64,000 bases of DNA from Filimonas lacunae (GTDB lineage: Bacteria; Bacteroidota; Bacteroidia; Chitinophagales; Chitinophagaceae). The notes beneath the pieces were generated by a model. That model made no database searches and was not told the DNA's origin. It saw nothing but the letters and a program-made list of their open reading frames with translations. Every line of letters starts with the position of its first letter. Within the stretch, counting starts at the first letter, position 1. The DNA lies in the NCBI RefSeq assembly GCF_002355595.1, contig NZ_AP017422.1:4340001-4404000 (forward strand). Reading direction: 5' to 3'. This document shows positions 36,121 through 45,431 of this stretch, piece by piece. The translations under genes and the position numbers were made by a program.

Positions 36121-38067
36121 TTATTCACTGTACTCTTTTTTAATACCCAGCTTTATCATCTTGGATCGTAATGTAGATGGGTTCAGGTTTAATATTTCTG
36201 CGGCACCGGCAGGTCCCCAAATTTTACCATTGCATTTTTTTAGTACTGCCAGTATGTGATCTCTTTCATTTTCATCGCTTGTTTTCATTCTGCCTGCCGT
36301 TGCAGTGCCTGGCTGCTCCTGGGATAACAGCTTTGAAAAGCTGACATCTTCTATGATACCGGTTTTAGCCAGCAGAATGTGCCGCTCAATAAAATGCTCT
36401 AATTCACGTATGTTACCCGGCCATTCATAGGCCATCATTTTTTTGAATGCTTTATCTGCCATCCCGGTTATTTTCTTTCCGGCCTTCCTGTTATAATAAT
36501 GAATAAAATGTTCTATTAATGCAGGCAGGTCTTCCCGGCGCTCCCGCAACGGAGGTAGCAGAATGGGAAACACATTCAGGCGGTAATACAAATCCAGGCG
36601 AAACCTGCCCTCCGCAACTTCTCTTTCCAGGTTACGGTTAGTGGCTGCTATAATACGTACGTTTATCTTAATGGGTGCCCGTGATCCTAAACGTTCCACC
36701 TCTTGCTCCTGCAATACACGCAACAGCTTTACCTGCAGTTCAATGGGTAATTCACCTATCTCATCCAGGAAAATGGTTCCTTTATCAGCGCGCTCAAACT
36801 TGCCAATCCTTTTATCAATGGCTCCTGTAAAAGCGCCTTTTTCGTGGCCGAACAATTCAGATTCTATTAAAGTAGCCGGCAGTGCACCACAATTCACTTT
36901 TACAAACGGCTGCCCTTTCCTCCGGGAGAGATGATGTATGCTATCTGCTATTTTCTCTTTCCCTGTTCCACTTTCGCCCAGTATTAAAACAGAAGTGTCT
37001 ACAGGCGCCACCTGGTTTATCATATCCATTACATTCAGCAATGCAGGGCTGCTACCAATAATACCATTAAAATGGCCTTCGCTGCTGTTCACTACTTCCC
37101 TGGCAGCACCAGCCGGTTTATCATCCATCAGTAACGCCTGTTTCTTTTCTTCTGCGGCAATACTGTTCATAACTGCTGCCAAAGGTTGTTGCAGGCGAAA
37201 CATCCCTTCCATTTTATCTGTACTATATCCATCAGTAATACGCCGGAAAAAGCTTAAAGAAAAAACATAATTATCGGAAGATAAAAATGGGAGTACCAGG
37301 TTAGACCCTAAATCAAAAGTATCGGCAAACAAGGCTTTCATCGGGTGTGTGGCAAACAGGCTTTTAAAATCCTCCCCGTTATACCATCCGGCAGCGTTGT
37401 CATTAGGCGTGTGCACTAATGCCTGCCGTATTATTTCAGGGTCTTTTCCCGAAATGGTGCACAATTCTTTAAACCCTATCACCTGGTATTCATCGAACCC
37501 GATACGTAATAAAGCAAAACCGGAAAAATGCGCCCCCTCCAACGCCTTAAACTTTACAGCCAGACAATCGAAAGAAAGATAGGGCTGCAAGGCACGGGCA
37601 GTATGCAGTAATTTTTTAGTCCAGCCATCTTTTGTTTGTTCAATCTGTAATAACTCTTTCTTTACCTGTGCTTCCATCTGCCACTTTGCACTCATGCTTT
37701 GCTCATACAGGTAAAAAGCAATTTCCAATGAAATCAACAGATCTTTTTCTCTAAACGGTTTTACCAGAAAGCCATAAGGTTCTGTAGCCTTGGCCGCAGT
37801 TAAAATATCTTCATTGGAGTTGGCAGAAAGATAAATAAAAGCAACACGATCTTCTTTCAACTGTTTTGCCAGGTCAATGCCCGTAAACTTTCCTTTTAAA
37901 AAAATATCCAGTAACACCAGCTGTGGGTTTTCGCGTTTTATAATATCCTGCGCCTCCGCCACTGAGCGGGCAATGCCACACACCGGGTAGCCCGCCTTGG
38001 TAAGCATCATTCGTAAATAATCTGCTTCTATATACTGGTCTTCTACAATGAGTATTTTAGGTTTCAT
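36121..38067 (-). CDS. Sigma-54 response regulator with GAF-like middle domain
   Basis: The 648-residue protein has a receiver (about 1-125; acidic E9/D10, phosphoacceptor D54, K103), a GAF-like region (about 135-315), a sigma-54 AAA+ domain with Walker A GESGTGK (364-370), the GAFTGA loop (411-416) that contacts sigma-54, and Walker B acids D435/E436, then a Fis-type helix-turn-helix (about 600-640; [20 protein letters not shown]). It overlaps the kinase stop by four bases, so it is its partner. It is the last gene of the same-strand run beginning at 44808. Confidence 0.93.
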   Translation of the reverse strand: MKPKILIVEDQYIEADYLRMMLTKAGYPVCGIARSVAEAQDIIKRENPQLVLLDIFLKGKFTGIDLAKQLKEDRVAFIYLSANSNEDILTAAKATEPYGFLVKPFREKDLLISLEIAFYLYEQSMSAKWQMEAQVKKELLQIEQTKDGWTKKLLHTARALQPYLSFDCLAVKFKALEGAHFSGFALLRIGFDEYQVIGFKELCTISGKDPEIIRQALVHTPNDNAAGWYNGEDFKSLFATHPMKALFADTFDLGSNLVLPFLSSDNYVFSLSFFRRITDGYSTDKMEGMFRLQQPLAAVMNSIAAEEKKQALLMDDKPAGAAREVVNSSEGHFNGIIGSSPALLNVMDMINQVAPVDTSVLILGESGTGKEKIADSIHHLSRRKGQPFVKVNCGALPATLIESELFGHEKGAFTGAIDKRIGKFERADKGTIFLDEIGELPIELQVKLLRVLQEQEVERLGSRAPIKINVRIIAATNRNLEREVAEGRFRLDLYYRLNVFPILLPPLRERREDLPALIEHFIHYYNRKAGKKITGMADKAFKKMMAYEWPGNIRELEHFIERHILLAKTGIIEDVSFSKLLSQEQPGTATAGRMKTSDENERDHILAVLKKCNGKIWGPAGAAEILNLNPSTLRSKMIKLGIKKEYSE

Positions 38068-40403
38068 ACAGTAAAATTTTGGCTGGCATCAGATGGTAAA
38101 AAGTCTTCCGGTTGATTGGGATTATATATAAAACTAACCGTAACAATGGTTCCATTATTACTTTGCATGGTAAAGCTACCGTCAATGTCTCCGCTTAATC
38201 CTTTCATCAGGTTCAGGCCCATGGAGGATTGTACATTACTATTAAATTCAGCAGGCAATCCTGTTCCGTCGTCCCTTACCGTAAGCACCACCTGATCATT
38301 TTCGCTGTTATGCGTAAACGATATATATATATTCCCTTCTTTTTTTCCAGGAAAAGCATATTTAAAAACATTAGTAATGGCCTCATTTAAAATAAGCCCT
38401 ATAGGTATCACATGCGAAAGCGCTATGTTTATGCGATCTACCTGTAAATGAAACCGTATAGCCATGCTATTATCGAATGAATCCTTTAAATAATCTACCA
38501 GCTCATAAATATATCCTGGCATATCAATAGAGGAAAGATTATCTGACTGATACAATTTCTGGTGAATCAGGGACATGGCATGTATGCGCTGCTGGCTTTC
38601 ATTGATGGCTGCTATCGCTTCCTCGTTTTTAAGATAGCCCGATTGTGTACCTAACAACCCCATCACAATATGAAAGTTGTTTTTAACCCGGTGATGAATT
38701 TCTTTGATCAGCCATTCTTTTTCGTGAACAAGACGTTGTAAAGAAACATTCTTTTGGTTAATCACAATTTGCTGCGTTTCGAGTCTTTTGTTGGTTTTTT
38801 GTTTAAACTGGTAGCGGTTGTACCCGGCTATCAATAGTAGTGTCAATAACACAGCGCTTGCTACTGTCCAATTCCGTATAATATTGGCCTGCCTTAAGTT
38901 GGCTTGCTGTAACTGCTCCTTTTTAGTCAGCAGCCTTATAGCCTGGTCTTTCTTTTCCGTATTGTATTCCACCTGCAATTGCTCTATCTGCAGGCTTTTT
39001 TTCTCGCTAAAAACAGAGTCTGCCAGGGTTTTATATTGCTGCATATGTCTTATCGCTGCCAGGTAGTTACCTGCTGCAGAATCAACCTTAAATAACAACA
39101 ATTGCGCATCCGCCATTTTGGATACTTTAACAGAGTTGGGTTTTGAAATAATGATATCCAAAAAAGGACGGGCTTTTGTAAACTGCAGGCTCTTTATATA
39201 AAACTCAGCAATATCATAATAGGCCAGCAAATAAATTTCTTCATTCACTAATGCGCCTTCATTTGCTTTATGATAGCTCTCCACCATTTTTACAAAATAT
39301 TTCTCGGTACTGTCATACACATTAACAGCATCGTAGCAATAGGCCATGCTTTGAAAAAAAACAGCGCGTTCTCCTGACGTAACAGGTGGTCTGCGCCTTT
39401 GCAGGTCTTTGATGGTTGCCAATGCTTCCTTTTGAGCTCCGGCTTTTATAAGTTGAACTATCAGTAAACTGTAGGTACGGTATAAAAAGAAGTTAGGATA
39501 ACCTGTCATAGCTTCCCTTTGCTCAATGCACTTTCTGTACCAGATAACGCTTTCTGCCGGTTTATTCAATGCCTGGTACACTTCTCCAAGCTCGCCATAG
39601 CATGTTTCAGCAGTAGCATAATCGTTGGAATCGTCCATTTCCTTTACTGCATGTAAAGCATATCCAAGCGCCTTGTTATAATTACCAATATATCTGTTTA
39701 CAACCGACAAAAGATAATAAGCGTAAGGCAGTTTACGGGAACCTATAGCTTCGCTTTGTTTTATAAGAGAAAGCAATAATTTCTCTGCTTTACTAAATTC
39801 CAGGTTAGAAAAGTATACTGCAGCCAGTCGCAAACCAATATTTAGCTCAATTTTCAGTTCTTTTATCTCATGATAAATGGCCATCGCATTCAAATCGGCC
39901 GCTTCTGCATCAATTCTGAAAGTATCTAATTTATTGGCATCCCACAGGGCCTTCTCATACGCCACCCAACTTTCTGCTTCCCTTCTTTTATCACCAGCAT
40001 CATGCGCATTTTTAACCAGTTCCATAAAAACCGCCTTCCCCTGGGCCACCTTGTTACCAAGCACCAGTGCACTTCCCATTAAATGAAGACTTTGGGCTTT
40101 CCTGTTTACAAAGGGTAAGTGAAGCGAATCGGATAATGCCACTGCATGCTCCAAATGCTTAAAAACTGCTTCAAACTCTGCCGCACTTAGTTCATTTTTT
40201 GAAAGATAGTCTGCCGCTAACTCATTCAGCAAACTTACCCGGTTTGAATCGGGCCGGCTTTTTTGCAATTGATATAATATGGAATCTGCGTTGTGATAAT
40301 CAGGTACAGACTGCGCTGTTGCAGTAAAGGATTTAGTAAATAACAGGGAAATGAAAAAGTATATGACACACTTTACACTGGCTTTTATACGCCCCGGCTT
40401 CAT
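38064..40403 (-). CDS. TPR sensor histidine kinase, HisKA_2 type
   Basis: The 779-residue kinase has a signal peptide (about 1-31), an extracytoplasmic TPR array (about 100-480), one membrane helix (512-528), a HisKA_2 dimerization domain with phosphoacceptor H570 in [12 protein letters not shown], and an ATPase domain with the N-box [13 protein letters not shown]. HisKA_2 kinases usually do not pair with sigma-54 regulators, yet the next gene overlaps it by four bases. TPR sensors in this phylum often detect protein or peptide partners in the periplasm. Confidence 0.92.
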   Translation of the reverse strand: MKPGRIKASVKCVIYFFISLLFTKSFTATAQSVPDYHNADSILYQLQKSRPDSNRVSLLNELAADYLSKNELSAAEFEAVFKHLEHAVALSDSLHLPFVNRKAQSLHLMGSALVLGNKVAQGKAVFMELVKNAHDAGDKRREAESWVAYEKALWDANKLDTFRIDAEAADLNAMAIYHEIKELKIELNIGLRLAAVYFSNLEFSKAEKLLLSLIKQSEAIGSRKLPYAYYLLSVVNRYIGNYNKALGYALHAVKEMDDSNDYATAETCYGELGEVYQALNKPAESVIWYRKCIEQREAMTGYPNFFLYRTYSLLIVQLIKAGAQKEALATIKDLQRRRPPVTSGERAVFFQSMAYCYDAVNVYDSTEKYFVKMVESYHKANEGALVNEEIYLLAYYDIAEFYIKSLQFTKARPFLDIIISKPNSVKVSKMADAQLLLFKVDSAAGNYLAAIRHMQQYKTLADSVFSEKKSLQIEQLQVEYNTEKKDQAIRLLTKKEQLQQANLRQANIIRNWTVASAVLLTLLLIAGYNRYQFKQKTNKRLETQQIVINQKNVSLQRLVHEKEWLIKEIHHRVKNNFHIVMGLLGTQSGYLKNEEAIAAINESQQRIHAMSLIHQKLYQSDNLSSIDMPGYIYELVDYLKDSFDNSMAIRFHLQVDRINIALSHVIPIGLILNEAITNVFKYAFPGKKEGNIYISFTHNSENDQVVLTVRDDGTGLPAEFNSNVQSSMGLNLMKGLSGDIDGSFTMQSNNGTIVTVSFIYNPNQPEDFLPSDASQNFTV

Positions 40404-40429
40404 ATACTGTATTTTTTAAAATGCAATAT

Positions 40430-40458
40430 GGAAAGATAAAAATATTTTATCACTTTCC
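40430..40458. other. Hairpin between porin and kinase genes
   Basis: A-T-rich arms (about 40430-40441 and 40445-40458, with a two-base bulge) form a hairpin in the 64-base gap after the porin stop. It may lower read-through into the kinase gene. Weak evidence. Confidence 0.35.
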
Positions 40459-40467
40459 ACAAACATA

Positions 40468-41865
40468 TTAAAATTTCAACTGTACTGTGGTAGCGGCAAA
40501 CAAGATATCCTTACCCGGCCCTACTTCCTTCAAAAAAGTCCCTGCTTTAAACCAGGTAAACTCGCACCGGAAGTACAGGAAATTGTTGGGAACATATTCC
40601 AGGTGTGTGGAATATTGCCGCCCGATAGATTTTTTAGTGCTTTTGGTACCCGGATAAATCATGGCCACGTTAGGCCCATAGATACCATCATTCCGGCTAT
40701 AACGCGAAAATATATCACAGTCTATATTAAAGAATAACCGTTTAGACAAATCCAGGGTAATGGATGGATGCACATCAAATAAGTTGGAAGGACCAATCAA
40801 CGACACCAAACCAAAATAGCCTCCGCGGGGAAATAACGGGTTAAAAGTCTGCAATTTATTATCACCGTTAGTGGCATCACCGCTTATCAGTTCCGTTTTT
40901 ATCCCTATTTCCGGTTTCAGCTTTGTATCAGCAAATTTATAACCTGTGTTTACAGAGAACGTCCAGGCATCAATTGCTTTACCGGCAAAATCGCCAAACT
41001 GGTAAAGCCCTTCCACATCATATCTCCAGTACTTTTTATTCAACCAGATGCGGCCACCTATAGAATGCCGGATCTCCCGCCCCGCGCCATCGTCAAATCT
41101 TGCATTTTTCTTCCATAACCCAAAGTAATATACATCTACATTACTGAGAATGGGCACCTGGTTTTTAACCAGGTACCCACCCCAGAACCTGGAGTTATCA
41201 TTAAAACCATCATCGAATAGTCGCGGCCTGGACTGTACAGGGTGAGAATAGAAAACATCTGCTTTGATATTACTATTGGTATATATTAACCGGGCAGCAT
41301 CAAACGCCTGCCGGTTGTTAGGCCCATCACGCACTGCCACCAATCTTTGCGAACCGTATAATAACTCCTGCCGTCCCATCCTCAGGGTCAACGATGAAGT
41401 TTGCTGAAACGGGAATACCACATCGGCAAAAGCCTGGTGCAAATCCAGCAGGTTTTCCTCTACAGGAGAAGGCGTTCCCACCCTTCCATTCGCCTGGCTG
41501 CTTTGCATTTGTACAAAGGTTCTGAAACGATTGCCGGCATGCCAGTCGGCATGAACAAGAATACGGGTAAGGAGAAAACCATCCTTATCAGCCGGAGTCT
41601 CACCCCAGTTTTCATTGTTAAACCACAAGCGCTGATACCTGATATCGCCCCCTGCGCTCAACCAGGAATTTTTATCTTTTGAAAGCGCCGTAAACTTGGT
41701 AGCTGTATACCAGTTGCTGCTGCTATCCTTTTTCAGGTAAGCATAATCCTCGTCATATCTCAACTGTTTAAAAGGAGCCATACTTTGCGCATGGCTATCA
41801 TAAAACAATAAAGCCAATAAGGATAGCGTAACCAGCCTGGCAGTTGTCATCATCCGCTTTTGCAT
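40468..41865 (-). CDS. Alginate-export-family outer-membrane porin
   Basis: The 465-residue protein has a signal peptide (cleavage near DSHAQS) and the PF13372 barrel pattern: LSAGGDIRYQRLWFNNENW, the long loop with LLDLHQAFADVVFPF, LRMGRQELLYGSQRLVAVRDGPNNR, and SRFWGGYLV. The family forms porins named for alginate export, but most environmental members are found with catabolic genes and let small substrates through. The ATG at 41865 is chosen over a GTG at 41886. Its neighbours on both sides are in the same direction: hydrolases upstream, two-component genes downstream. Confidence 0.9.
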   Translation of the reverse strand: MQKRMMTTARLVTLSLLALLFYDSHAQSMAPFKQLRYDEDYAYLKKDSSSNWYTATKFTALSKDKNSWLSAGGDIRYQRLWFNNENWGETPADKDGFLLTRILVHADWHAGNRFRTFVQMQSSQANGRVGTPSPVEENLLDLHQAFADVVFPFQQTSSLTLRMGRQELLYGSQRLVAVRDGPNNRQAFDAARLIYTNSNIKADVFYSHPVQSRPRLFDDGFNDNSRFWGGYLVKNQVPILSNVDVYYFGLWKKNARFDDGAGREIRHSIGGRIWLNKKYWRYDVEGLYQFGDFAGKAIDAWTFSVNTGYKFADTKLKPEIGIKTELISGDATNGDNKLQTFNPLFPRGGYFGLVSLIGPSNLFDVHPSITLDLSKRLFFNIDCDIFSRYSRNDGIYGPNVAMIYPGTKSTKKSIGRQYSTHLEYVPNNFLYFRCEFTWFKAGTFLKEVGPGKDILFAATTVQLKF

Positions 41866-41915
41866 ACTATTCGTTTTGGTAATCACTGTAACACCCTACC
41901 AGGGCTTACAGCGTT

Positions 41916-42950
41916 CTATTTACGCTTACTGCTGATATCCTTGTAAGCATTCGGAAGGTTGAAGTAAAAATGCAACCAGTCGAAAAGTTCATAGCCTTTA
42001 TTGTACTCCTTCATAGTAATGGTCTGCTGTGCCTGCTCCAGCGAAAGCCCTTTTGTAACCGCTTCTTCTACAGATTGCTTCAAAGTCTGTACATAGTCAA
42101 TAGTATATTTTATGCCCGCTTTATTGGTAATTCTTCCATGGCCCGGAATTACAACAGCATCATCCGGCAGCATATTGTATATCTTTTGCAGGTTATCGGC
42201 AGGCTCTAAAAAGAAGCCGTCAAACAACCAGGGAATGGTGGGGCTTTCTGCTATAAAAGGATTACCTGCCCAAAACACTTTGGAAGAAGGCATCCATACA
42301 AAAAGATCGGCAGGCGACTGTGCGGTACCCGTGTTAATTAACTCTACCACTTTGCCACCTCCCATATCAACAGACAGCGTGTTATTTTTTGCAATGGTAA
42401 CGTCGGCTGCCCGGTATTTCACTTCTTCAATACCACGCCCTTTACCAAACAGGTTAATCATAAACTGTTTAATGTTCTCAAAGTTTTTAGAGAGATTCTC
42501 TTTCGCAAACTCATTTTGAATAATGATGGTAGAAGCCGGTAAGAGGTAATTGGTAAAGCAATGATCACCATGATCGCTTGTATTTACGGCGTACACAATA
42601 GGTTTATCCGTTACCGACCTGATCAGCTTTATTTGCTGTTGGAATAGTTTTTTGTTTAAAAAGCATTCTATGATCATTACACCTTTATCGCCTACAATAA
42701 ACCCGCCCGATGTTGCCTGTGGAATGCCTTTGGTAGTTTCCACCTCTACAGTGGAAGGCTGAATGGCATATACACCATCGGACACCTTATGCAGTTTTAA
42801 ATCTACCGTATTACCATCCCAGATAGGCACATGCGGTGGCAATGGCGGTTGTGCAGGCACACGCATAGTCAACGACTGTGCCATTATGCGAAAATTAGTA
42901 AGTGCCATCGTTCCACTGCTGATGGCTAATATCATGATCAGCTTTTTCAT
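41916..42950 (-). CDS. Exported MBL-fold protein with altered metal site
   Basis: The 344-residue protein has a signal peptide (about 1-25) and a metallo-beta-lactamase fold. The usual HxHxDH motif reads SDHGDH (125-130), so the first histidine is serine; the third-ligand histidine position holds Q211 in GTAQSPADLFVW; the bridging aspartate position is N230 in WAGN. D129, H130 and H271 (PGHG) remain. Such loss on both metal sites suggests weak, altered or no hydrolase activity, or a different metal geometry. It lies 29 bases before the porin gene and 30 bases after a hydrolase gene. Confidence 0.87.
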   Translation of the reverse strand: MKKLIMILAISSGTMALTNFRIMAQSLTMRVPAQPPLPPHVPIWDGNTVDLKLHKVSDGVYAIQPSTVEVETTKGIPQATSGGFIVGDKGVMIIECFLNKKLFQQQIKLIRSVTDKPIVYAVNTSDHGDHCFTNYLLPASTIIIQNEFAKENLSKNFENIKQFMINLFGKGRGIEEVKYRAADVTIAKNNTLSVDMGGGKVVELINTGTAQSPADLFVWMPSSKVFWAGNPFIAESPTIPWLFDGFFLEPADNLQKIYNMLPDDAVVIPGHGRITNKAGIKYTIDYVQTLKQSVEEAVTKGLSLEQAQQTITMKEYNKGYELFDWLHFYFNLPNAYKDISSKRK

Positions 42951-42980
42951 TATTCTTAGTTTGTTTAGGTAAGGGCAATA

Positions 42981-43973
42981 CTATTTGCTCAAGAAAAAAT
43001 CAAGTAAATCCTTCTGCACCTGTTCCGTATTTTCCTGAACCACCCAATGGCCGGCGCCCTTGATATTAGAACCTTTCACATTCTCTGCCACCAGTTTGCA
43101 ATGATCGGCCAGGAAGGCTGCTCCAAAATATTCACCACCCATAGCCAGTAAAGGCATTTTTAATTTCGTTTGCATAAACACCTGATTGTCTTTTGCATCC
43201 TGCTCAAAAGCACCAAACCAATGAAAAGCGCCTGCTGTTGATCCTTTGGTGGAGTATGCCCTTACAAATTCATTTGTTTCTTCTGTGGTAAATGCATTTT
43301 TTACATGACCTACTACCGGCCAGAAATTGGTAAGGAATAAGCGCTCTCTACCTGCCACCAGTTCGCCCGATGCAGGAAAAGAAAAGAAACCAAACCACCA
43401 CGCAGCACCTTTCACCTGGCTCCATACAGGTTCAACACCCGGCAGCAACGCATCCATCAGGGCCAGTTTCTTTACCTCACCCGAAAATTGTGCAGCATAA
43501 GCGTAGGCTACCATCAGGCCTATATCATGGCCGGCCAGGTTAATGTTAGTATAGCCCAACTGCTTAACCAGCCCATGTATATAAACCGCTAAGGATTTTT
43601 TATCATAGCCACTGTCTGGTTTTCCCGATTCACCCAGGCCCGGCAAATCAGGCGCTATTACGGTAAAATGTTTAGACAACTCAGGTAACAGGCGATTCCA
43701 CATATACCAGTTTTGCCCAAAGCCATGCAATAACACCAGCGGCTCACCTGTGCCACCCACTACATAATGAATGGCAATGCCGTTTATAGTGGCCGATGCA
43801 TGTTTAAAATTTGCTGGCGGTGCCGCTGGCTTCACTGTAGCAGAAGTGCTATCACTCGCGTCGGACGCTAATTCTTTATCGGGGTTACTTTGGCAACCGG
43901 TCATCAACAGCATCATAACCGATAGCATGGACGCGTAAAAACTCTTTCTTGTCAGAAGTGTGTACATAAACAT
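42981..43973 (-). CDS. Alpha/beta hydrolase lipoprotein, epoxide-hydrolase-like
   Basis: The 330-residue lipoprotein (signal ending LMTGC) has the alpha/beta fold with oxyanion HGFGQNWYMW, the nucleophile in LAGHDIGLMVAYAYA where aspartate takes the serine place, as in epoxide hydrolases and haloalkane dehalogenases, and the catalytic histidine in KGAGHWVVQE. Being lipid-anchored outside the cytoplasm is unusual for this family. It is the second gene of the run. Substrate is unknown; an epoxide, ester or halide is possible. Confidence 0.9.
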   Translation of the reverse strand: MFMYTLLTRKSFYASMLSVMMLLMTGCQSNPDKELASDASDSTSATVKPAAPPANFKHASATINGIAIHYVVGGTGEPLVLLHGFGQNWYMWNRLLPELSKHFTVIAPDLPGLGESGKPDSGYDKKSLAVYIHGLVKQLGYTNINLAGHDIGLMVAYAYAAQFSGEVKKLALMDALLPGVEPVWSQVKGAAWWFGFFSFPASGELVAGRERLFLTNFWPVVGHVKNAFTTEETNEFVRAYSTKGSTAGAFHWFGAFEQDAKDNQVFMQTKLKMPLLAMGGEYFGAAFLADHCKLVAENVKGSNIKGAGHWVVQENTEQVQKDLLDFFLSK

Positions 43974-44025
43974 ATATTATTGTTTGAATAGTGTTTGTAA
44001 TAGTAAACAGGTATGCCGTGAAAAG

Positions 44026-44808
44026 CTATTGACGGCTTATCCATTGCAGAATGAACTCCGCATCTTCTTTCCAGGTAGACTGCCCCAAAACGAAGTGGTT
44101 TCTGCCTTTAAACTCTTTATACTCAATAATGGAATCATTGTTTTTATACCGGAGATAATTGGTATAGTTCAGCGAAGCAGGAATAGTATGGTCATCACTG
44201 CCCGATGTCAATAGCAGTGGTGCATGCGGGTTTTCAAAATTTACCCTCGCTGCTTTGGTAATGGTATCCCTTACAATCAATTTTGATTCAGGAATGGCAT
44301 ATTTATAATAAGCTTCTTTCTGGGCATTGTCATCCATTCCATTGGTAAAAGCATATTGCCATTGACGAAAAGACATAAGGAATGATTTTTTCACCGAAGT
44401 AAAAAAGCCAAGTGGCCCCCAGCCTGCTTTTAAAAAAGAAAACTGAAAGGTTACAATACCCTGTGGCGGCACCGAATGAATGGCCACGCCTGCTGCACCT
44501 AAGCCCCTTTGCAACAAAAGCTGTACAATCAATCCACCAATGGAATGACCAATTAATATGGGTTTTTCGGGTAGCTTCCTTACTATATTATCGTAGTAAG
44601 CAGTTAATGCTTCCAACCTGTTGCCGGCGATGGCTGTATTAGGCAAGCTGTTGCGTAGTGTTTCAGGTGCTACATTCTTATGCGGCCAGGGCGGTGCAAT
44701 AGTGCTGTATCCCCTGCTTTCAAAGAAAGCTTTCCAGTCATCCCAGCAACTATGATGCACAAAGGCACCGGTAATAAACACAATGTTTTTTGATTGGCTT
44801 TTTGCCAT
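44026..44808 (-). CDS. Alpha/beta hydrolase, serine type
   Basis: The 260-residue cytoplasmic protein has FITGAFVHHSCWDDWKAFF (oxyanion region), nucleophile serine in ILIGHSIGGLIVQ (about 103-115), an acid in TSGSDDHTIPAS and the catalytic histidine in FKGRNHFVLGQ. It looks like a small esterase or lactonase. No signal peptide is seen. It is the first gene of the same-strand run 44808-36121, and faces the VOC gene across a 224-base divergent region with a palindromic operator. Confidence 0.9.
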   Translation of the reverse strand: MAKSQSKNIVFITGAFVHHSCWDDWKAFFESRGYSTIAPPWPHKNVAPETLRNSLPNTAIAGNRLEALTAYYDNIVRKLPEKPILIGHSIGGLIVQLLLQRGLGAAGVAIHSVPPQGIVTFQFSFLKAGWGPLGFFTSVKKSFLMSFRQWQYAFTNGMDDNAQKEAYYKYAIPESKLIVRDTITKAARVNFENPHAPLLLTSGSDDHTIPASLNYTNYLRYKNNDSIIEYKEFKGRNHFVLGQSTWKEDAEFILQWISRQ

Positions 44809-44900
44809 AACTGATAATTATGGCAGCAAAGAGCCAATTGGCGTACCTGTTTAATAAACAACTGTAAATAAACACATTACAATATTTCTACAGCAAAAAA

Positions 44901-44950
44901 ACCGCGAGATTTGAGGGTTTACTTATAAGTACCGCGAAATATCGCGGTAC
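44901..44950. promoter_or_regulatory. ACCGCGA operator cluster in a divergent region
   Basis: A perfect palindrome (arms 44929-44937 and 44942-44950, 4-base centre) contains ACCGCGA and its complement, and a third ACCGCGA lies at 44901-44907. The palindrome ends nine bases upstream of a -33 box for the VOC gene. It has the form of a dimeric regulator site that could act on both divergent units; the regulator is not known. Confidence 0.6.
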
Positions 44951-44958
44951 AAAAAACG

Positions 44959-44990
44959 TTTGGATAACCTGGTTTCTTCTGTGACCTTTG
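44959..44990 (+). promoter_or_regulatory. Promoter of the VOC gene
   Basis: TTTG (44959-44962) and GACCTTTG (44983-44990; seven of eight to TAnnTTTG) are 20 bases apart, and the VOC ATG is at 45033. Confidence 0.55.
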
Positions 44991-45032
44991 TATAGCATTT
45001 TTCCCGACCATAATAAAGCCGATACCAGGAAT

Positions 45033-45431
45033 ATGAAAATAAACAGATTAGACCATCTTGTGTTAACCGTTGCCGATGTGGAAAGCGCCTGTGCGTTTTA
45101 CCAGGAGCTATTAGGAATGGAAGTGATCACCTTTGGTAATAACCGAAAAGCCTTATTATTTGGAAACCAGAAAATAAACCTGCACCAGAAAGGAAAAGAA
45201 ATTGACCCGAAAGCGGCTTTTCCTACCTGCGGATCGGGTGATCTATGTTTTATAGCCGACACTCCGGTAGAAGAAGTATTGCAAGAACTGGAAAGTAAAA
45301 AGATAACCATACTGGAAGGAGGTATTGTAGACAGAACAGGAGCTACAGGTAAAATCAGGTCGGTTTATTTTCGCGACCCCGATAACAACTTAATAGAGGT
45401 GAGCAACTATGCTAACATTCCTGTAGTGTAA
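45033..45431 (+). CDS. VOC (glyoxalase-fold) family protein
   Basis: The 132-residue protein is a single VOC module with INRLDHLVLTVADVESACAF, the first metal-ligand histidine in this segment, and RSVYFRDPDNNLIEVSNY at the end with the conserved glutamate. It resembles small dioxygenase or lyase-like enzymes whose substrate is not deducible. The ATG at 45033 is preferred to one at 44988. Its stop abuts the convergent TonB-type gene with no gap. It is divergent from the hydrolase operon, so coregulation through the palindromic site is plausible. Confidence 0.9.
   Translation: MKINRLDHLVLTVADVESACAFYQELLGMEVITFGNNRKALLFGNQKINLHQKGKEIDPKAAFPTCGSGDLCFIADTPVEEVLQELESKKITILEGGIVDRTGATGKIRSVYFRDPDNNLIEVSNYANIPVV

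Noticed and set aside
44809-44850. Sigma-54 promoter (GG near 44840, GC near 44830) before the hydrolase run.
   Set aside because: On the minus strand the GG and GC elements are 9 or 6 bases apart, and the sigma-54 spacing of 10 is strict.
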